Below, one piece after another: positions 34,992-45,050 of a stretch of DNA of 64,000 nucleotides. The position numbers and the translations under genes were made by a program. Source of the DNA: Citrobacter arsenatis. GTDB lineage: Bacteria > Pseudomonadota > Gammaproteobacteria > Enterobacterales > Enterobacteriaceae. Below the pieces are notes generated by a model. The model did not search any database and had not been told where the DNA came from. It saw only the letters and a program-made list of their open reading frames with translations. Position 1 is the first letter of the stretch, and every line of letters begins with the position of its first letter. The DNA lies in contig NZ_CP037864.1 of assembly GCF_004353845.1 (NCBI RefSeq), positions 4,650,001 to 4,714,000 on the forward strand, written 5' to 3'.

Positions 34992-34993
34992 TT
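34965..34993 (+). terminator. Terminator of arcZ
   Basis: ACCCCGG/CCGGGGT stem with loop TCAAG (34965-34983), then CA and eight Ts (34986-34993). The T run is the complement of the two terminal lysine codons of arcB. Confidence 0.9.
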
Positions 34994-37319
34994 CCACGCT
35001 CGCCACCCAGGCCTTCAATACCGCTACATCGTGCTGCCACTCCTGCTTCATCTCTTCAATCCATTCAGCAACGTTATCCTCCCAGGCCGGAAGATCTGGC
35101 GACTGGATTTGCTGACCCAGCTGTTGCAGGTGACGCAGCCCCACGGAACCTGCCGCACCTTTAATTTTATGGCCTTCCTCAACCACGCCTTTTTTGTCCC
35201 GCGCGGTCAGATTAGACTCCAGCACGCTCAAATATCCCGGCATCATCTTCTCAAACACCGCCAGCCCGTCGGTAATTAACTTCGGTCCCACCAGCTCGAG
35301 GTATTGTTCCAACATAGGAATATCTAACAGCGCTTGCGATTTACTGCTCTCTTCAGATGTCACAGTGCTCTCCTCTTTGTTTCGGGTATCCCAGTATTTT
35401 TTGATCATGGCGGTTAACGCCGGAACCGACAGCGGCTTACTCAGCACGTCGTCCATTCCCGCGTCCAGATACTCTTTTTTATCTTTCAGGACGTTAGCGG
35501 TAAGCGCAACCAGCGGCGGCAGGTCCTCACGGGCATATTTTTGCGTCAGCTCACGTGAGATATCCAGGCCGGTCATATCCGGTAGCTGAATATCCAGCAG
35601 CACCAGGTCATATTCGCCCGGCGTGAACATCTCCAGCGCGGCTTTCCCGGTCATGGCGACATCCACGCTGTTGCCCAGTTTTTCCAGCACCGAACGCGCG
35701 ACAATAACGTTCAGTTCAATGTCTTCCACCAGCAGCACATTCAGGGCAGGCAGCGGCATGTCGTCGTCTTCAAAGGCGTCTTCAATCTCTTCCGCTACCG
35801 CAGGTGCATGCACGGTCAGCGTAAAGATAGAGCCTTTGCCAGCCTGGCTGGAGACCGTAATATCACCACCCATGTTTTTCGCCAGACGCTTCGATACGGC
35901 CAGCCCAATCCCGGTTCCCGTTGCCGGTTTGCCGCCGTTGCTGTCTTTCACCTGATAGTACATGGCGAAGATTTTATCCTGCTCATCCTGGGGAATGCCG
36001 ATCCCAGAATCTTCGACCTCGAAATGCAGCATGTCTCCCTGGTCATAGCGCGCACGCACGGTCACCTGCCCCTGCTGGGTAAACTTCACGGCATTGCTGA
36101 TCAGATTCCACAGAATCTGGCGTAAACGCGTGCCGTCGGTAATCACTTTATGCGGCAGCGGTAACGTCGGCTCAAGCACAAACCGCAGCCCTTTTTGCTG
36201 CGCCTGCAGGCCTGAGAGGTTTTCCAGATCCGCCATAAAGCTGGTGAAATCAACAGGCTGGTTATCGAGCTGGACTTTACGTCGCTCCATCTTATCCATG
36301 TCGATAATATCGTTGAAAATATTCCCCAACGTCACAGCAGAGACGTGGATCGTTTTCAGGTATTTTTCCTGCTCAGCGGTTAGATCCGTATCCAGCAAAA
36401 TCCGGCTTAATCCGACAATGCCGTTAAGCGGGGTGCGCAGCTCGTGGCTGATGGTAGAAATGAAGGTAGTCTTATCACGACTGGCACGCTCAAGCGCGTC
36501 CTGATAACGCTTACGCTCGGTAATATCGCGCCCAAAGCCCATCAGGCCATGTCGCTTACCTACGCGGTCATAGTAAGGCACTTTGCGAATTTCGAAGCAG
36601 GCTTTGCGCCCGTCCGGATAGTCCAGCCACTGTTCGTAGGTGAGCGAGACGTTATGACGAAACACCTTCTCATCGGTCTCAATAACTTTTTCAGCCGCCT
36701 CAGGGGAGTAAACGTCAGCCGGTTTTAAATTCACCAGTTGCTTTTCGCTCTTGCCGGTCAGCAGCTCCATAGCGCGGTTACAGCCGGAAAATTCTTTATC
36801 TTCATTACGATAAAAGACCAGGTCCGGCGAGGCATCAAGGAAAGAGCGTAAAAAGGAAGACTGTTGCTCGAGCTGGATCTGCGCTTCCTCGCGCTCTTTG
36901 ATTTCAACCTTCAGTTGCTCAAACGTTTCCTGGCGCTCCGCTTCGGCTTTTTCACGCTCAACAATTTCCTGATTGAGTTGGGCAATATTATCTTTCAACT
37001 GCACATTGAGCTTGAGATCGCGCTCGCGCATCTCTTCCAGCTTTTGTACCAGTCGTGACAAGCGCTGCCGGGACTCTTCGAGTTGCTCCACCACCACTGA
37101 CAGGAAATAGACGGCCCAGGGAGTAATTAACAGACCAAAAAAGATAGAGCGGATAACATCAATGCTTTCTACCTGGCCGTGCAGCACCATGGTGACAGCC
37201 ATCTGCACCACAATTGCCAACACGACCAGAGCCAGCGCCAATAGCAGCGAAAAGCGCACCAGACCCAACTTCATCATCAGGTCGACGTAATATTGCGCCA
37301 GCATACGGATTTGCTTCAT
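34983..37319 (-). CDS. arcB: Aerobic respiration control hybrid sensor kinase ArcB
   Basis: ArcB senses quinone redox state and phosphorylates ArcA. The 778-aa protein has two N-terminal membrane helices (about 23-45 and 58-77), a coiled-coil linker, a PAS domain with the redox cysteines C180 and C241, the transmitter histidine H292 (STISHELRTPLNG), an HATPase domain, a receiver domain (LLDIQLPDMTG) and a C-terminal HPt domain (EEGHKIKGAAGSVG). Start MKQIRMLAQYYVD as in E. coli. Confidence 0.98.
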   Translation of the reverse strand: MKQIRMLAQYYVDLMMKLGLVRFSLLLALALVVLAIVVQMAVTMVLHGQVESIDVIRSIFFGLLITPWAVYFLSVVVEQLEESRQRLSRLVQKLEEMRERDLKLNVQLKDNIAQLNQEIVEREKAEAERQETFEQLKVEIKEREEAQIQLEQQSSFLRSFLDASPDLVFYRNEDKEFSGCNRAMELLTGKSEKQLVNLKPADVYSPEAAEKVIETDEKVFRHNVSLTYEQWLDYPDGRKACFEIRKVPYYDRVGKRHGLMGFGRDITERKRYQDALERASRDKTTFISTISHELRTPLNGIVGLSRILLDTDLTAEQEKYLKTIHVSAVTLGNIFNDIIDMDKMERRKVQLDNQPVDFTSFMADLENLSGLQAQQKGLRFVLEPTLPLPHKVITDGTRLRQILWNLISNAVKFTQQGQVTVRARYDQGDMLHFEVEDSGIGIPQDEQDKIFAMYYQVKDSNGGKPATGTGIGLAVSKRLAKNMGGDITVSSQAGKGSIFTLTVHAPAVAEEIEDAFEDDDMPLPALNVLLVEDIELNVIVARSVLEKLGNSVDVAMTGKAALEMFTPGEYDLVLLDIQLPDMTGLDISRELTQKYAREDLPPLVALTANVLKDKKEYLDAGMDDVLSKPLSVPALTAMIKKYWDTRNKEESTVTSEESSKSQALLDIPMLEQYLELVGPKLITDGLAVFEKMMPGYLSVLESNLTARDKKGVVEEGHKIKGAAGSVGLRHLQQLGQQIQSPDLPAWEDNVAEWIEEMKQEWQHDVAVLKAWVASVEKK

Positions 37320-37432
37320 AGAGGGTTCCTTCACGACAACTTGGCACAATAATACTCAATTCTCAGCGTGACGTTGAAGATTGTGCAAGAAATGCGGAGG
37401 TTATCGGTGAAATGACCGGGGAGTGGTTCATC

Positions 37433-37518
37433 GTAGGCCTGATAAGCGAAGCGCCATCAGGCAAGCAGACGCAGATTGCCGGATACCGGATTCGCCTTAT
37501 CCGGCATCCGACCTACAG
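37433..37518. repeat. REP/BIME repeats between arcB and yhcC
   Basis: GTAGGCCTGATAAGCG..CGCCATCAGGC and GCCGGATACCGG..CGCCTTATCCGGC-type palindromes lie between the yhcC stop and the arcB start region. Confidence 0.8.
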
Positions 37519-37522
37519 AAGA

Positions 37523-38452
37523 TTAGCTTTCCGGCTGCACCCACGGCGTACCCAGCGCCGAGCCTTGCACACCGTGCTCGTTAAGGTACTTATCCAGTTC
37601 GACCATCCCGGTCCAACGGTTTTCACACCATAGCGGTGCCAACAGCGTTGGGCGACGCGCGCTGGCGGAAATGCGATGGTAAATCACTTCTGGCGGCGTA
37701 TGGCGGATCATCTCCCCGGCGGTAACCGTGTAGTCGTCCAGTTCAATTCCGTTCAGCCGCCCGGCTTCCCAGGCTTTCGCCATCGTACTGCCTTTCACAA
37801 TATGCAGCGGATGCAGCTTAATACCGTCAACGCCCGTCTCCACTACACGCGCCATGGTTTGCAGACATTCCTCCTGCCCCTCTCCCGGCAGACCGACAAT
37901 CAGGTGCGAACAGACTTTTAGCCCGCGTTCACGCGCCAGCCGCGTGGTGTTCTTGTAGCAGGCAAAATCATGACCGCGGTTAATACGGTGCAGGGTTTTG
38001 TCATGCGCGGTTTGCAGACCAAGTTCCAGCCATACCTCATAACCCAGGTCTTTATACTCACAAAGCAGATCGAGTACCGCATCCGGCACGCAGTCGGGAC
38101 GCGTGCCAACGCATAGCCCTACGATGCTGGCCTGGCTGACCGCCTGCTGATACATCGAACGCAGCACCTGTACTTCGGCAAAGGTGCTGGTATAGGCCTG
38201 GAAATAGGCCAGATAGCGTTTCGCGCGATTGACCAGATGCGCCTGATGCTCCAACTGCTCGGCAATGGAATGGTGCTGCTGCGTTTCATCAGCAAATGAG
38301 GCGACGTTACAGAAAGTACATCCGCCGCGTCCGATGGTGCCATCACGATTTGGACAGCTAAAGCCGCCATGCAGCGTGAGTTTATGGACCTTTTGCCCAT
38401 AACGGCGAGAAAGATCCCCACCAAACATATTGACTAATTTCTGTAACTGCAT
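37523..38452 (-). CDS. yhcC: Radical SAM protein YhcC
   Basis: The 309-aa protein has a cysteine cluster C33, C45, C48 (SCPNRDG...GGCTFC), a variant radical SAM [4Fe-4S] motif of this family, and the conserved GLQTAHDKTLHRINRGHDF region. The reaction is not known. I took MQLQKLVNMFGGDL as start because it matches E. coli; 45 further codons upstream are open. It is divergent from gltB. Confidence 0.93.
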   Translation of the reverse strand: MQLQKLVNMFGGDLSRRYGQKVHKLTLHGGFSCPNRDGTIGRGGCTFCNVASFADETQQHHSIAEQLEHQAHLVNRAKRYLAYFQAYTSTFAEVQVLRSMYQQAVSQASIVGLCVGTRPDCVPDAVLDLLCEYKDLGYEVWLELGLQTAHDKTLHRINRGHDFACYKNTTRLARERGLKVCSHLIVGLPGEGQEECLQTMARVVETGVDGIKLHPLHIVKGSTMAKAWEAGRLNGIELDDYTVTAGEMIRHTPPEVIYHRISASARRPTLLAPLWCENRWTGMVELDKYLNEHGVQGSALGTPWVQPES

Positions 38453-39045
38453 AATCTGGTAGACCGCGCCTTGAAAAGAGGCCAAAGCCTGCCATTTTTT
38501 GCCCCAGTCGGCGATGACCTGGATCAATCGCCCTGGCGAGCCTTTATTTATTGCATAACAAATCAAAATAATCGGAATTTCATTCACTCGACATGTAATT
38601 ACTTTTCCTTATATCCAGCTGTTTTTTTTATCTTCTTATACTCTCAGCGTAAAAACAGTATTTTTAAGACGCCAAAACTCTAAAAACCAGCATAAAACGC
38701 CAAGCATCTCGATAAACAAAGGCAGGACGAGAGATATCTGGCCTTTCTGACAGTGAGACGGATCACACTTCCCAGGGCATCCCCCTCAGGTTAAATCAAT
38801 GTAAAAAACCCTTTTATTTCAATATTTTCATAATGTTAATTGCCCTATAGCACATTTTTGCATAAATAAGATTGCCATTTGACCTGTGTGTGGATTCCCG
38901 ATAACTTGGAAATCCGCTGGAAGCTTTCTGGATGAGCAGCCTGCTCATCATATTTATGCAGTAATTGAGATTCCCTCTGAAGCAAGTCCTCAAACTTGTT
39001 TGACCTGTGCGAAAAGGATAAAGAGGGCGAATGCGAGGTAAGCGT
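38453..39045. other. Intergenic region yhcC-gltB with the gltBD control region
   Basis: This 593-bp region has no credible gene. 38560-38890 is AT-rich. In E. coli the gltBDF promoter lies in this gap and is activated by Lrp with IHF. I cannot place individual sites with confidence. Confidence 0.5.
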
Positions 39046-39135
39046 ATGACACGCAAACCCCGTCGCCATGCTCTTGGTGTGCCCGTGCGCAACGGTCCAG
39101 ATGGGAATCCCGCAGAGCCTGGGGAGGTTCACTGA
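39046..39135 (+). CDS. Small upstream ORF abutting gltB (29 codons)
   Basis: The ORF encodes MTRKPRRHALGVPVRNGPDG and nine further residues. It has a good ribosome-binding site (GAGG 7 bp before the ATG) and stops at TGA, one base before the gltB ATG (TGATATG). Its frame is +1 relative to gltB. Its first residues resemble, from memory, the N-terminal extension once annotated for E. coli GltB, which would make it a leader or coupling ORF. No function is known; it is arginine- and proline-rich at its start. Confidence 0.45.
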   Translation: MTRKPRRHALGVPVRNGPDGNPAEPGEVH

Positions 39136-39136
39136 T

Positions 39137-42100
39137 ATGTTGTACGATAAATCCCTTGAGAGGGATAACTGTGGTTTCGGCCTGATCGCCCACATAGAAG
39201 GCGAACCTAGCCACAAGGTAGTGCGTACCGCCATACACGCACTGGCCCGCATGCAGCACCGTGGCGCAATTCTTGCCGACGGAAAAACCGGCGATGGTTG
39301 CGGCCTGCTGTTACAAAAACCTGACCGCTTTTTCCGCATCGTGGCGCAAGAGCGCGGCTGGCGTTTAGCCAAAAACTACGCCGTCGGCATGATCTTTTTA
39401 AATAAAGACGCTGAGCTGGCAGCAGCTTCTCGTCGCATTGTTGAAGAAGAATTACAGCAGGAGACCCTGTCGATTGTCGGCTGGCGCGACGTGCCGACCA
39501 ACGAAGGTGTTCTCGGTGAAATTGCGCTCTCCTCCCTGCCTCGTATCGAGCAAATTTTTGTTAACGCCCCTGCGGGCTGGCGTCCGCGTGATATGGAGCG
39601 TCGCCTGTTTATCGCGCGTCGTCGTATCGAAAAACGCCTCCAGGAAGACAAAGACTTCTACGTCTGTAGTTTGTCGAACCTGGTCAATATTTATAAAGGT
39701 CTGTGTATGCCGGCGGACCTGCCGCGCTTTTACCTGGACCTGGCGGATCTGCGTCTGGAATCGGCCATCTGTCTGTTCCACCAACGTTTCTCCACCAACA
39801 CCGTACCACGCTGGCCGCTGGCGCAGCCGTTCCGCTACCTTGCGCACAACGGTGAAATCAACACCATCACCGGCAACCGCCAGTGGGCACGCGCACGTAC
39901 TTATAAATTCCAGACACCACTGATCCCTGACCTGCACGACGCCGCGCCATTCGTTAACGAAACCGGCTCCGACTCAAGCTCCATGGATAACATGCTGGAA
40001 CTGCTGCTGGCAGGCGGGATGGACATCATCCGCGCCATGCGTTTGCTGGTACCGCCGGCCTGGCAGAACAACCCAGATATGGACCCGGACCTGCGCTCAT
40101 TCTTCGACTTTAACTCCATGCACATGGAGCCGTGGGACGGCCCGGCGGGCATCGTCATGTCCGATGGTCGCTTTGCCGCCTGTAACCTCGACCGTAACGG
40201 CCTGCGTCCGGCACGCTACGTCATCACCAAAGACAAGCTGATTACCTGCGCCTCTGAAGTCGGGATTTGGGATTATCAGCCGGATGAAGTGGTTGAAAAA
40301 GGCCGCGTCGGCCCTGGCGAGCTGATGGTTATCGATACCCGCAGCGGGCGCATTCTGCACTCCGCCGAAACCGATGACGATCTGAAAAGCCGCCACCCGT
40401 ACAAAGAGTGGATGGAGAAGAACGTCCGCCGTCTGGTGCCGTTCGAAGACCTGGCTGACGATCAGGTCGGCAGCCGTGAACTGGACGATGACACCCTCGC
40501 CAGCTTCCAGAAACAGTTTAACTACAGCGCCGAAGAACTGGATTCCGTTATTCGCGTGCTTGGTGAAAACGGTCAGGAAGCCGTAGGCTCAATGGGTGAC
40601 GATACCCCATTTGCCGTGCTCTCCAGCCAGCCGCGAATCATTTATGACTACTTCCGCCAGCAGTTCGCGCAGGTCACCAACCCGCCGATCGACCCGCTGC
40701 GTGAAGCGCACGTTATGTCGCTGGCCACCAGCATCGGTCGTGAGATGAACGTCTTCTGCGAAGCCGAAGGTCAGGCACACCGCCTGAGCTTTAAATCACC
40801 GATCCTGCTGTACTCCGATTTCACCCAGCTCACCACCATGAAAGAGGAGCACTATCGCGCCGACCGGCTGGATATCACCTTCGATGTGACCGAAACCACG
40901 CTGGAAGAGACCGTCAAAGCATTGTGCGATAAGGCGGAACAGATGGTGCGTAACGGTACGGTGCTGCTGGTGCTCTCTGACCGTAATATCGCCAAAAATC
41001 GCTTGCCGGTTCCGGCACCGATGGCCGTCGGCGCAGTGCAAACGCGTCTGGTAGAACAAAGCCTGCGTTGTGACGCCAACATCATCGTTGAAACTGCCAG
41101 TGCCCGCGACCCGCACCACTTCGCGGTGCTGCTCGGCTTTGGCGCGACGGCCATTTATCCATATCTCGCGTATGAAACGCTGGGACGCCTGATCGACACT
41201 CAGGCGATTGCCAAAGATTATCGGACCGTGATGCTGAACTACCGTAACGGCATCAACAAAGGTCTGTACAAAATCATGTCCAAGATGGGCATCTCGACCA
41301 TCGCCTCTTACCGCTGCTCGAAGCTGTTTGAAGCCGTTGGTCTGCATGATGATGTTGTGGCGCTGTGCTTCCAGGGCGTGGTCAGCCGCATCAGCGGCGC
41401 GGGATTTAGCGACTTCCAACAGGATCTGCTAAATCTCTCCAAACATGCATGGCTGGCGCGTAAACCCATCAGCCAGGGCGGTCTGCTCAAATACGTCCAC
41501 GGCGGCGAATACCATGCTTACAACCCGGATGTGGTACGCACCCTGCAGCAGGCGGTACAAAGCGGCGAATACAGCGACTATCAGGAATATGCCAAGCTGG
41601 TCAATGAGCGTCCAGCGGCGACGCTGCGCGACCTGCTGGCAATTACGCCTGGCGATGAAGCGGTAAGCATTAACGAAGTCGAACCCGCAAGCGAATTGTT
41701 TAAACGCTTCGATACCGCAGCCATGTCCATCGGCGCATTAAGCCCGGAAGCACATGAAGCGTTGGCCGAAGCGATGAACAGCATCGGCGGCAACTCGAAC
41801 TCCGGCGAAGGCGGCGAAGACCCGGCGCGCTACGGCACCAATAAAGTATCGCGCATCAAGCAGGTGGCTTCCGGTCGCTTTGGCGTCACCCCAGCGTATC
41901 TGGTCAACGCTGATGTCATTCAGATTAAAGTCGCTCAGGGCGCGAAGCCTGGCGAAGGCGGTCAGTTACCAGGTGATAAAGTCACCCCGTACATCGCCAA
42001 ACTGCGCTATTCGGTGCCGGGCGTGACGTTGATCTCCCCACCGCCGCACCACGATATCTACTCTATCGAGGACTTAGCGCAGCTGATTTTCGACCTTAAA

Positions 42101-43597
42101 CAGGTCAACCCGAAAGCGATGATCTCGGTGAAGCTGGTGTCCGAACCGGGCGTTGGCACCATCGCCACCGGCGTGGCGAAAGCCTATGCGGATCTGATCA
42201 CCATTGCTGGCTACGATGGCGGCACTGGCGCAAGCCCACTCTCCTCCGTGAAATATGCGGGCTGCCCGTGGGAACTCGGCCTGGTGGAAACCCAGCAGGC
42301 GCTGGTTGCTAACGGTCTGCGTCACAAGATCCGTTTGCAGGTCGATGGCGGTCTGAAAACCGGTGTCGATATCATTAAAGCGGCGATTCTGGGTGCGGAA
42401 AGCTTCGGTTTCGGCACCGGGCCAATGGTGGCGCTGGGCTGTAAATACCTGCGTATTTGCCACCTGAACAACTGCGCAACCGGCGTGGCGACTCAGGATG
42501 ACAAACTGCGTAAGAACCACTATCACGGTCTGCCATTCAAAGTGACCAACTACTTTGAATTTATCGCCCGTGAAGTGCGCGAACTGATGGCCGAGCTGGG
42601 CGTGAAACGTCTGGTGGATCTGATTGGTCGTACCGACCTGCTCAAAGAGCTGGAAGGGTTTACCGCCAAACAGCAGAAGCTGGAGCTGTCTCGTCTGCTG
42701 GAAACCGCCGAGCCGCATCCGGGTAAAGCGCTGCATTGCACCGAGAACAACCCGCCGTTTGATAACGGCGTGCTGAACGCACAGCTGTTGCAGCAGGCGA
42801 AACCGTATGTCGACGAGCGCCAGAGCAAAACCTTCTGGTTCGATATCCGCAACACTGACCGTTCCGTTGGCGCGTCGCTGTCGGGCTATATCGCGCAAAC
42901 GCATGGCGATCAGGGGCTGGCATCAGACCCTATCAAAGCGCACTTCAGCGGTACCGCAGGCCAGAGCTTCGGCGTGTGGAACGCGGGCGGCGTGGAACTG
43001 TATCTGACCGGCGATGCCAACGACTATGTCGGTAAAGGCATGGCGGGCGGCCTGCTGGCGGTGCGTCCTCCGGTTGGTTCTGCCTTCCGCAGCCATGAGG
43101 CGAGCATCATCGGTAACACTTGTCTGTATGGCGCCACCGGTGGCCGTCTGTTTGCAGCAGGTCGTGCGGGTGAGCGCTTTGCGGTACGTAACTCCGGCGC
43201 TATCACCGTGGTTGAAGGTATTGGCGACAACGGCTGTGAATATATGACCGGCGGCATCGTCTGTATTCTCGGCAAAACGGGCGTCAACTTCGGGGCGGGT
43301 ATGACGGGCGGATTCGCCTACGTGCTCGACGAGGACGGTGAATTCCGCAAACGCGTGAACCCGGAACTGGTAGAAGTGCTGAGCGTCGACTCGCTGGCTA
43401 TCCACGAGGAGCACCTGCGCGGTCTGATTACCGAGCACGTACAGCATACCGGATCTTCACACGGCGAAGAGATTCTGGCTAACTGGCCAGCATTCTCAGC
43501 GAAATTCGCGCTGGTTAAACCGAAGTCCAGCGATGTGAAAGCACTGTTGGGTCACCGTAGTCGTTCCGCAGCCGAGCTGCGGGTGCAGGCGCAGTAA
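39137..43597 (+). CDS. gltB: Glutamate synthase (NADPH) large subunit
   Basis: GltB transfers the amide of glutamine to 2-oxoglutarate. The 1486-aa protein begins with an 11-residue propeptide before the glutaminase nucleophile C12 (ERDNCGFGLIAH). It has the class II amidotransferase domain, the central domain, the FMN synthase domain with the 3Fe-4S cysteines (CKYLRICHLNNC) and the C-terminal beta-helix with GATGGR and GGIGCI-like repeats. Start and length equal E. coli GltB. GGGGAGG lies 9 bp upstream. It precedes gltD by 12 bp. Confidence 0.97.
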   Translation: MLYDKSLERDNCGFGLIAHIEGEPSHKVVRTAIHALARMQHRGAILADGKTGDGCGLLLQKPDRFFRIVAQERGWRLAKNYAVGMIFLNKDAELAAASRRIVEEELQQETLSIVGWRDVPTNEGVLGEIALSSLPRIEQIFVNAPAGWRPRDMERRLFIARRRIEKRLQEDKDFYVCSLSNLVNIYKGLCMPADLPRFYLDLADLRLESAICLFHQRFSTNTVPRWPLAQPFRYLAHNGEINTITGNRQWARARTYKFQTPLIPDLHDAAPFVNETGSDSSSMDNMLELLLAGGMDIIRAMRLLVPPAWQNNPDMDPDLRSFFDFNSMHMEPWDGPAGIVMSDGRFAACNLDRNGLRPARYVITKDKLITCASEVGIWDYQPDEVVEKGRVGPGELMVIDTRSGRILHSAETDDDLKSRHPYKEWMEKNVRRLVPFEDLADDQVGSRELDDDTLASFQKQFNYSAEELDSVIRVLGENGQEAVGSMGDDTPFAVLSSQPRIIYDYFRQQFAQVTNPPIDPLREAHVMSLATSIGREMNVFCEAEGQAHRLSFKSPILLYSDFTQLTTMKEEHYRADRLDITFDVTETTLEETVKALCDKAEQMVRNGTVLLVLSDRNIAKNRLPVPAPMAVGAVQTRLVEQSLRCDANIIVETASARDPHHFAVLLGFGATAIYPYLAYETLGRLIDTQAIAKDYRTVMLNYRNGINKGLYKIMSKMGISTIASYRCSKLFEAVGLHDDVVALCFQGVVSRISGAGFSDFQQDLLNLSKHAWLARKPISQGGLLKYVHGGEYHAYNPDVVRTLQQAVQSGEYSDYQEYAKLVNERPAATLRDLLAITPGDEAVSINEVEPASELFKRFDTAAMSIGALSPEAHEALAEAMNSIGGNSNSGEGGEDPARYGTNKVSRIKQVASGRFGVTPAYLVNADVIQIKVAQGAKPGEGGQLPGDKVTPYIAKLRYSVPGVTLISPPPHHDIYSIEDLAQLIFDLKQVNPKAMISVKLVSEPGVGTIATGVAKAYADLITIAGYDGGTGASPLSSVKYAGCPWELGLVETQQALVANGLRHKIRLQVDGGLKTGVDIIKAAILGAESFGFGTGPMVALGCKYLRICHLNNCATGVATQDDKLRKNHYHGLPFKVTNYFEFIAREVRELMAELGVKRLVDLIGRTDLLKELEGFTAKQQKLELSRLLETAEPHPGKALHCTENNPPFDNGVLNAQLLQQAKPYVDERQSKTFWFDIRNTDRSVGASLSGYIAQTHGDQGLASDPIKAHFSGTAGQSFGVWNAGGVELYLTGDANDYVGKGMAGGLLAVRPPVGSAFRSHEASIIGNTCLYGATGGRLFAAGRAGERFAVRNSGAITVVEGIGDNGCEYMTGGIVCILGKTGVNFGAGMTGGFAYVLDEDGEFRKRVNPELVEVLSVDSLAIHEEHLRGLITEHVQHTGSSHGEEILANWPAFSAKFALVKPKSSDVKALLGHRSRSAAELRVQAQ

Positions 43598-43609
43598 GGG
43601 GTAGCAGCA

Positions 43610-45028
43610 ATGAGTCAGAACGTATACCAATTTATCGACCTGCAGCGCGTTGATCCGCCGAAGAAACCGCTGAAGATCCGTAAGATCGAGTTTGTTGAGA
43701 TCTACGAGCCGTTTTCCGAAGGCCAGGCCAAAGCGCAGGCGGACCGCTGCCTCTCCTGCGGTAACCCGTACTGCGAGTGGAAATGCCCGGTGCATAACTA
43801 CATCCCGAACTGGCTGAAACTCGCCAACGAAGGGCGTATTTTTGAAGCCGCCGAGCTGTCGCACCAGACCAACACCCTGCCAGAAGTGTGCGGGCGCGTT
43901 TGTCCCCAGGACCGTCTGTGTGAAGGATCCTGTACGCTGAACGACGAGTTCGGGGCGGTGACTATCGGTAACATCGAGCGCTATATCAACGATAAAGCGT
44001 TCGAAATGGGCTGGCGTCCTGACCTTACCGGCGTGAAGCAAACCGGTAAAACCGTCGCCATTATCGGCGCGGGTCCGGCTGGCCTGGCCTGTGCTGATGT
44101 ACTAACCCGTAACGGCGTGAAGGCGGTGGTGTTCGATCGTCATCCGGAAATCGGCGGCCTGCTGACCTTCGGTATCCCGGCCTTCAAGCTGGAGAAAGAG
44201 GTGATGACCCGCCGCCGTGAAATCTTCACCGGCATGGGGATTGAGTTCAAACTCAATACCGAAGTGGGCCGCGACGTACAGCTCGACGACCTGCTGAAAG
44301 ACTACGACGCGGTGTTCCTCGGCGTCGGTACTTACCAATCCATGCGCGGCGGGCTGGAAAACGAAGACGCTTCCGGCGTATTCGACGCCCTGCCGTTCCT
44401 GATTGCCAATACCAAACAGTTGATGGGCTTTGGCGAAACTGCCGAAGAGCCGTATGTCAGCATGGAAGGCAAACGCGTGGTGGTACTGGGCGGCGGCGAC
44501 ACCGCGATGGACTGCGTGCGGACCTCGGTTCGCCAGAACGCAGCACACGTCATCTGCGCCTATCGTCGTGACGAAGAGAACATGCCGGGTTCTAAACGCG
44601 AAGTGAAAAACGCGCGTGAAGAGGGCGTCGAGTTCCAGTTCAACATCCAACCTCTGGGCATTGAAGTGAATGCCAACGGTAAAGTGAGCGGCGTGAAGAT
44701 GGCGCGCACCGAGATGGGCGCACCGGATGCGAAAGGCCGTCGTCGCGCGGAGATCGTCGCCGGTTCTGAACACATCGTTCCGGCTGATGCGGTGGTGATG
44801 GCGTTTGGCTTCCGTCCGCACAGCATGGAGTGGCTGGCAAAACACAGCGTCGAACTGGATTCGCAGGGTCGTGTTATTGCTCCTGAAGGCAGCGATAACG
44901 CCTTCCAGACCAGCAACCCGAAAATCTTTGCCGGTGGCGACATCGTGCGCGGTTCGGATCTGGTGGTGACGGCGATTGCCGAAGGCCGTAAAGCGGCTGA
45001 CGGGATTCTGAACTACCTGGAAGTGTAA
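43610..45028 (+). CDS. gltD: Glutamate synthase (NADPH) small subunit
   Basis: GltD passes electrons from NADPH through FAD and 4Fe-4S clusters to GltB. The 472-aa protein has N-terminal cysteine clusters (CLSCGNPYCEWKCP and CGRVCPQDRLCEGSC), an FAD site GAGPAGLAC, and an NADPH site GGGDTAMDC. In K-12 gltF follows; here a REP array and a fimbrial operon follow instead. Confidence 0.97.
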   Translation: MSQNVYQFIDLQRVDPPKKPLKIRKIEFVEIYEPFSEGQAKAQADRCLSCGNPYCEWKCPVHNYIPNWLKLANEGRIFEAAELSHQTNTLPEVCGRVCPQDRLCEGSCTLNDEFGAVTIGNIERYINDKAFEMGWRPDLTGVKQTGKTVAIIGAGPAGLACADVLTRNGVKAVVFDRHPEIGGLLTFGIPAFKLEKEVMTRRREIFTGMGIEFKLNTEVGRDVQLDDLLKDYDAVFLGVGTYQSMRGGLENEDASGVFDALPFLIANTKQLMGFGETAEEPYVSMEGKRVVVLGGGDTAMDCVRTSVRQNAAHVICAYRRDEENMPGSKREVKNAREEGVEFQFNIQPLGIEVNANGKVSGVKMARTEMGAPDAKGRRRAEIVAGSEHIVPADAVVMAFGFRPHSMEWLAKHSVELDSQGRVIAPEGSDNAFQTSNPKIFAGGDIVRGSDLVVTAIAEGRKAADGILNYLEV

Positions 45029-45050
45029 AACTGATACTGATGATAAACCT

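Noticed and set aside
38814..39372. Reverse ORFs in the yhcC-gltB gap and gltB start
   Set aside because: Overlap the gltB control region and coding start; no homology.
42074..42904. 276-codon reverse ORF opposite gltB
   Set aside because: Shadow of the conserved gltB frame, as are the other reverse frames across 39376-43447.
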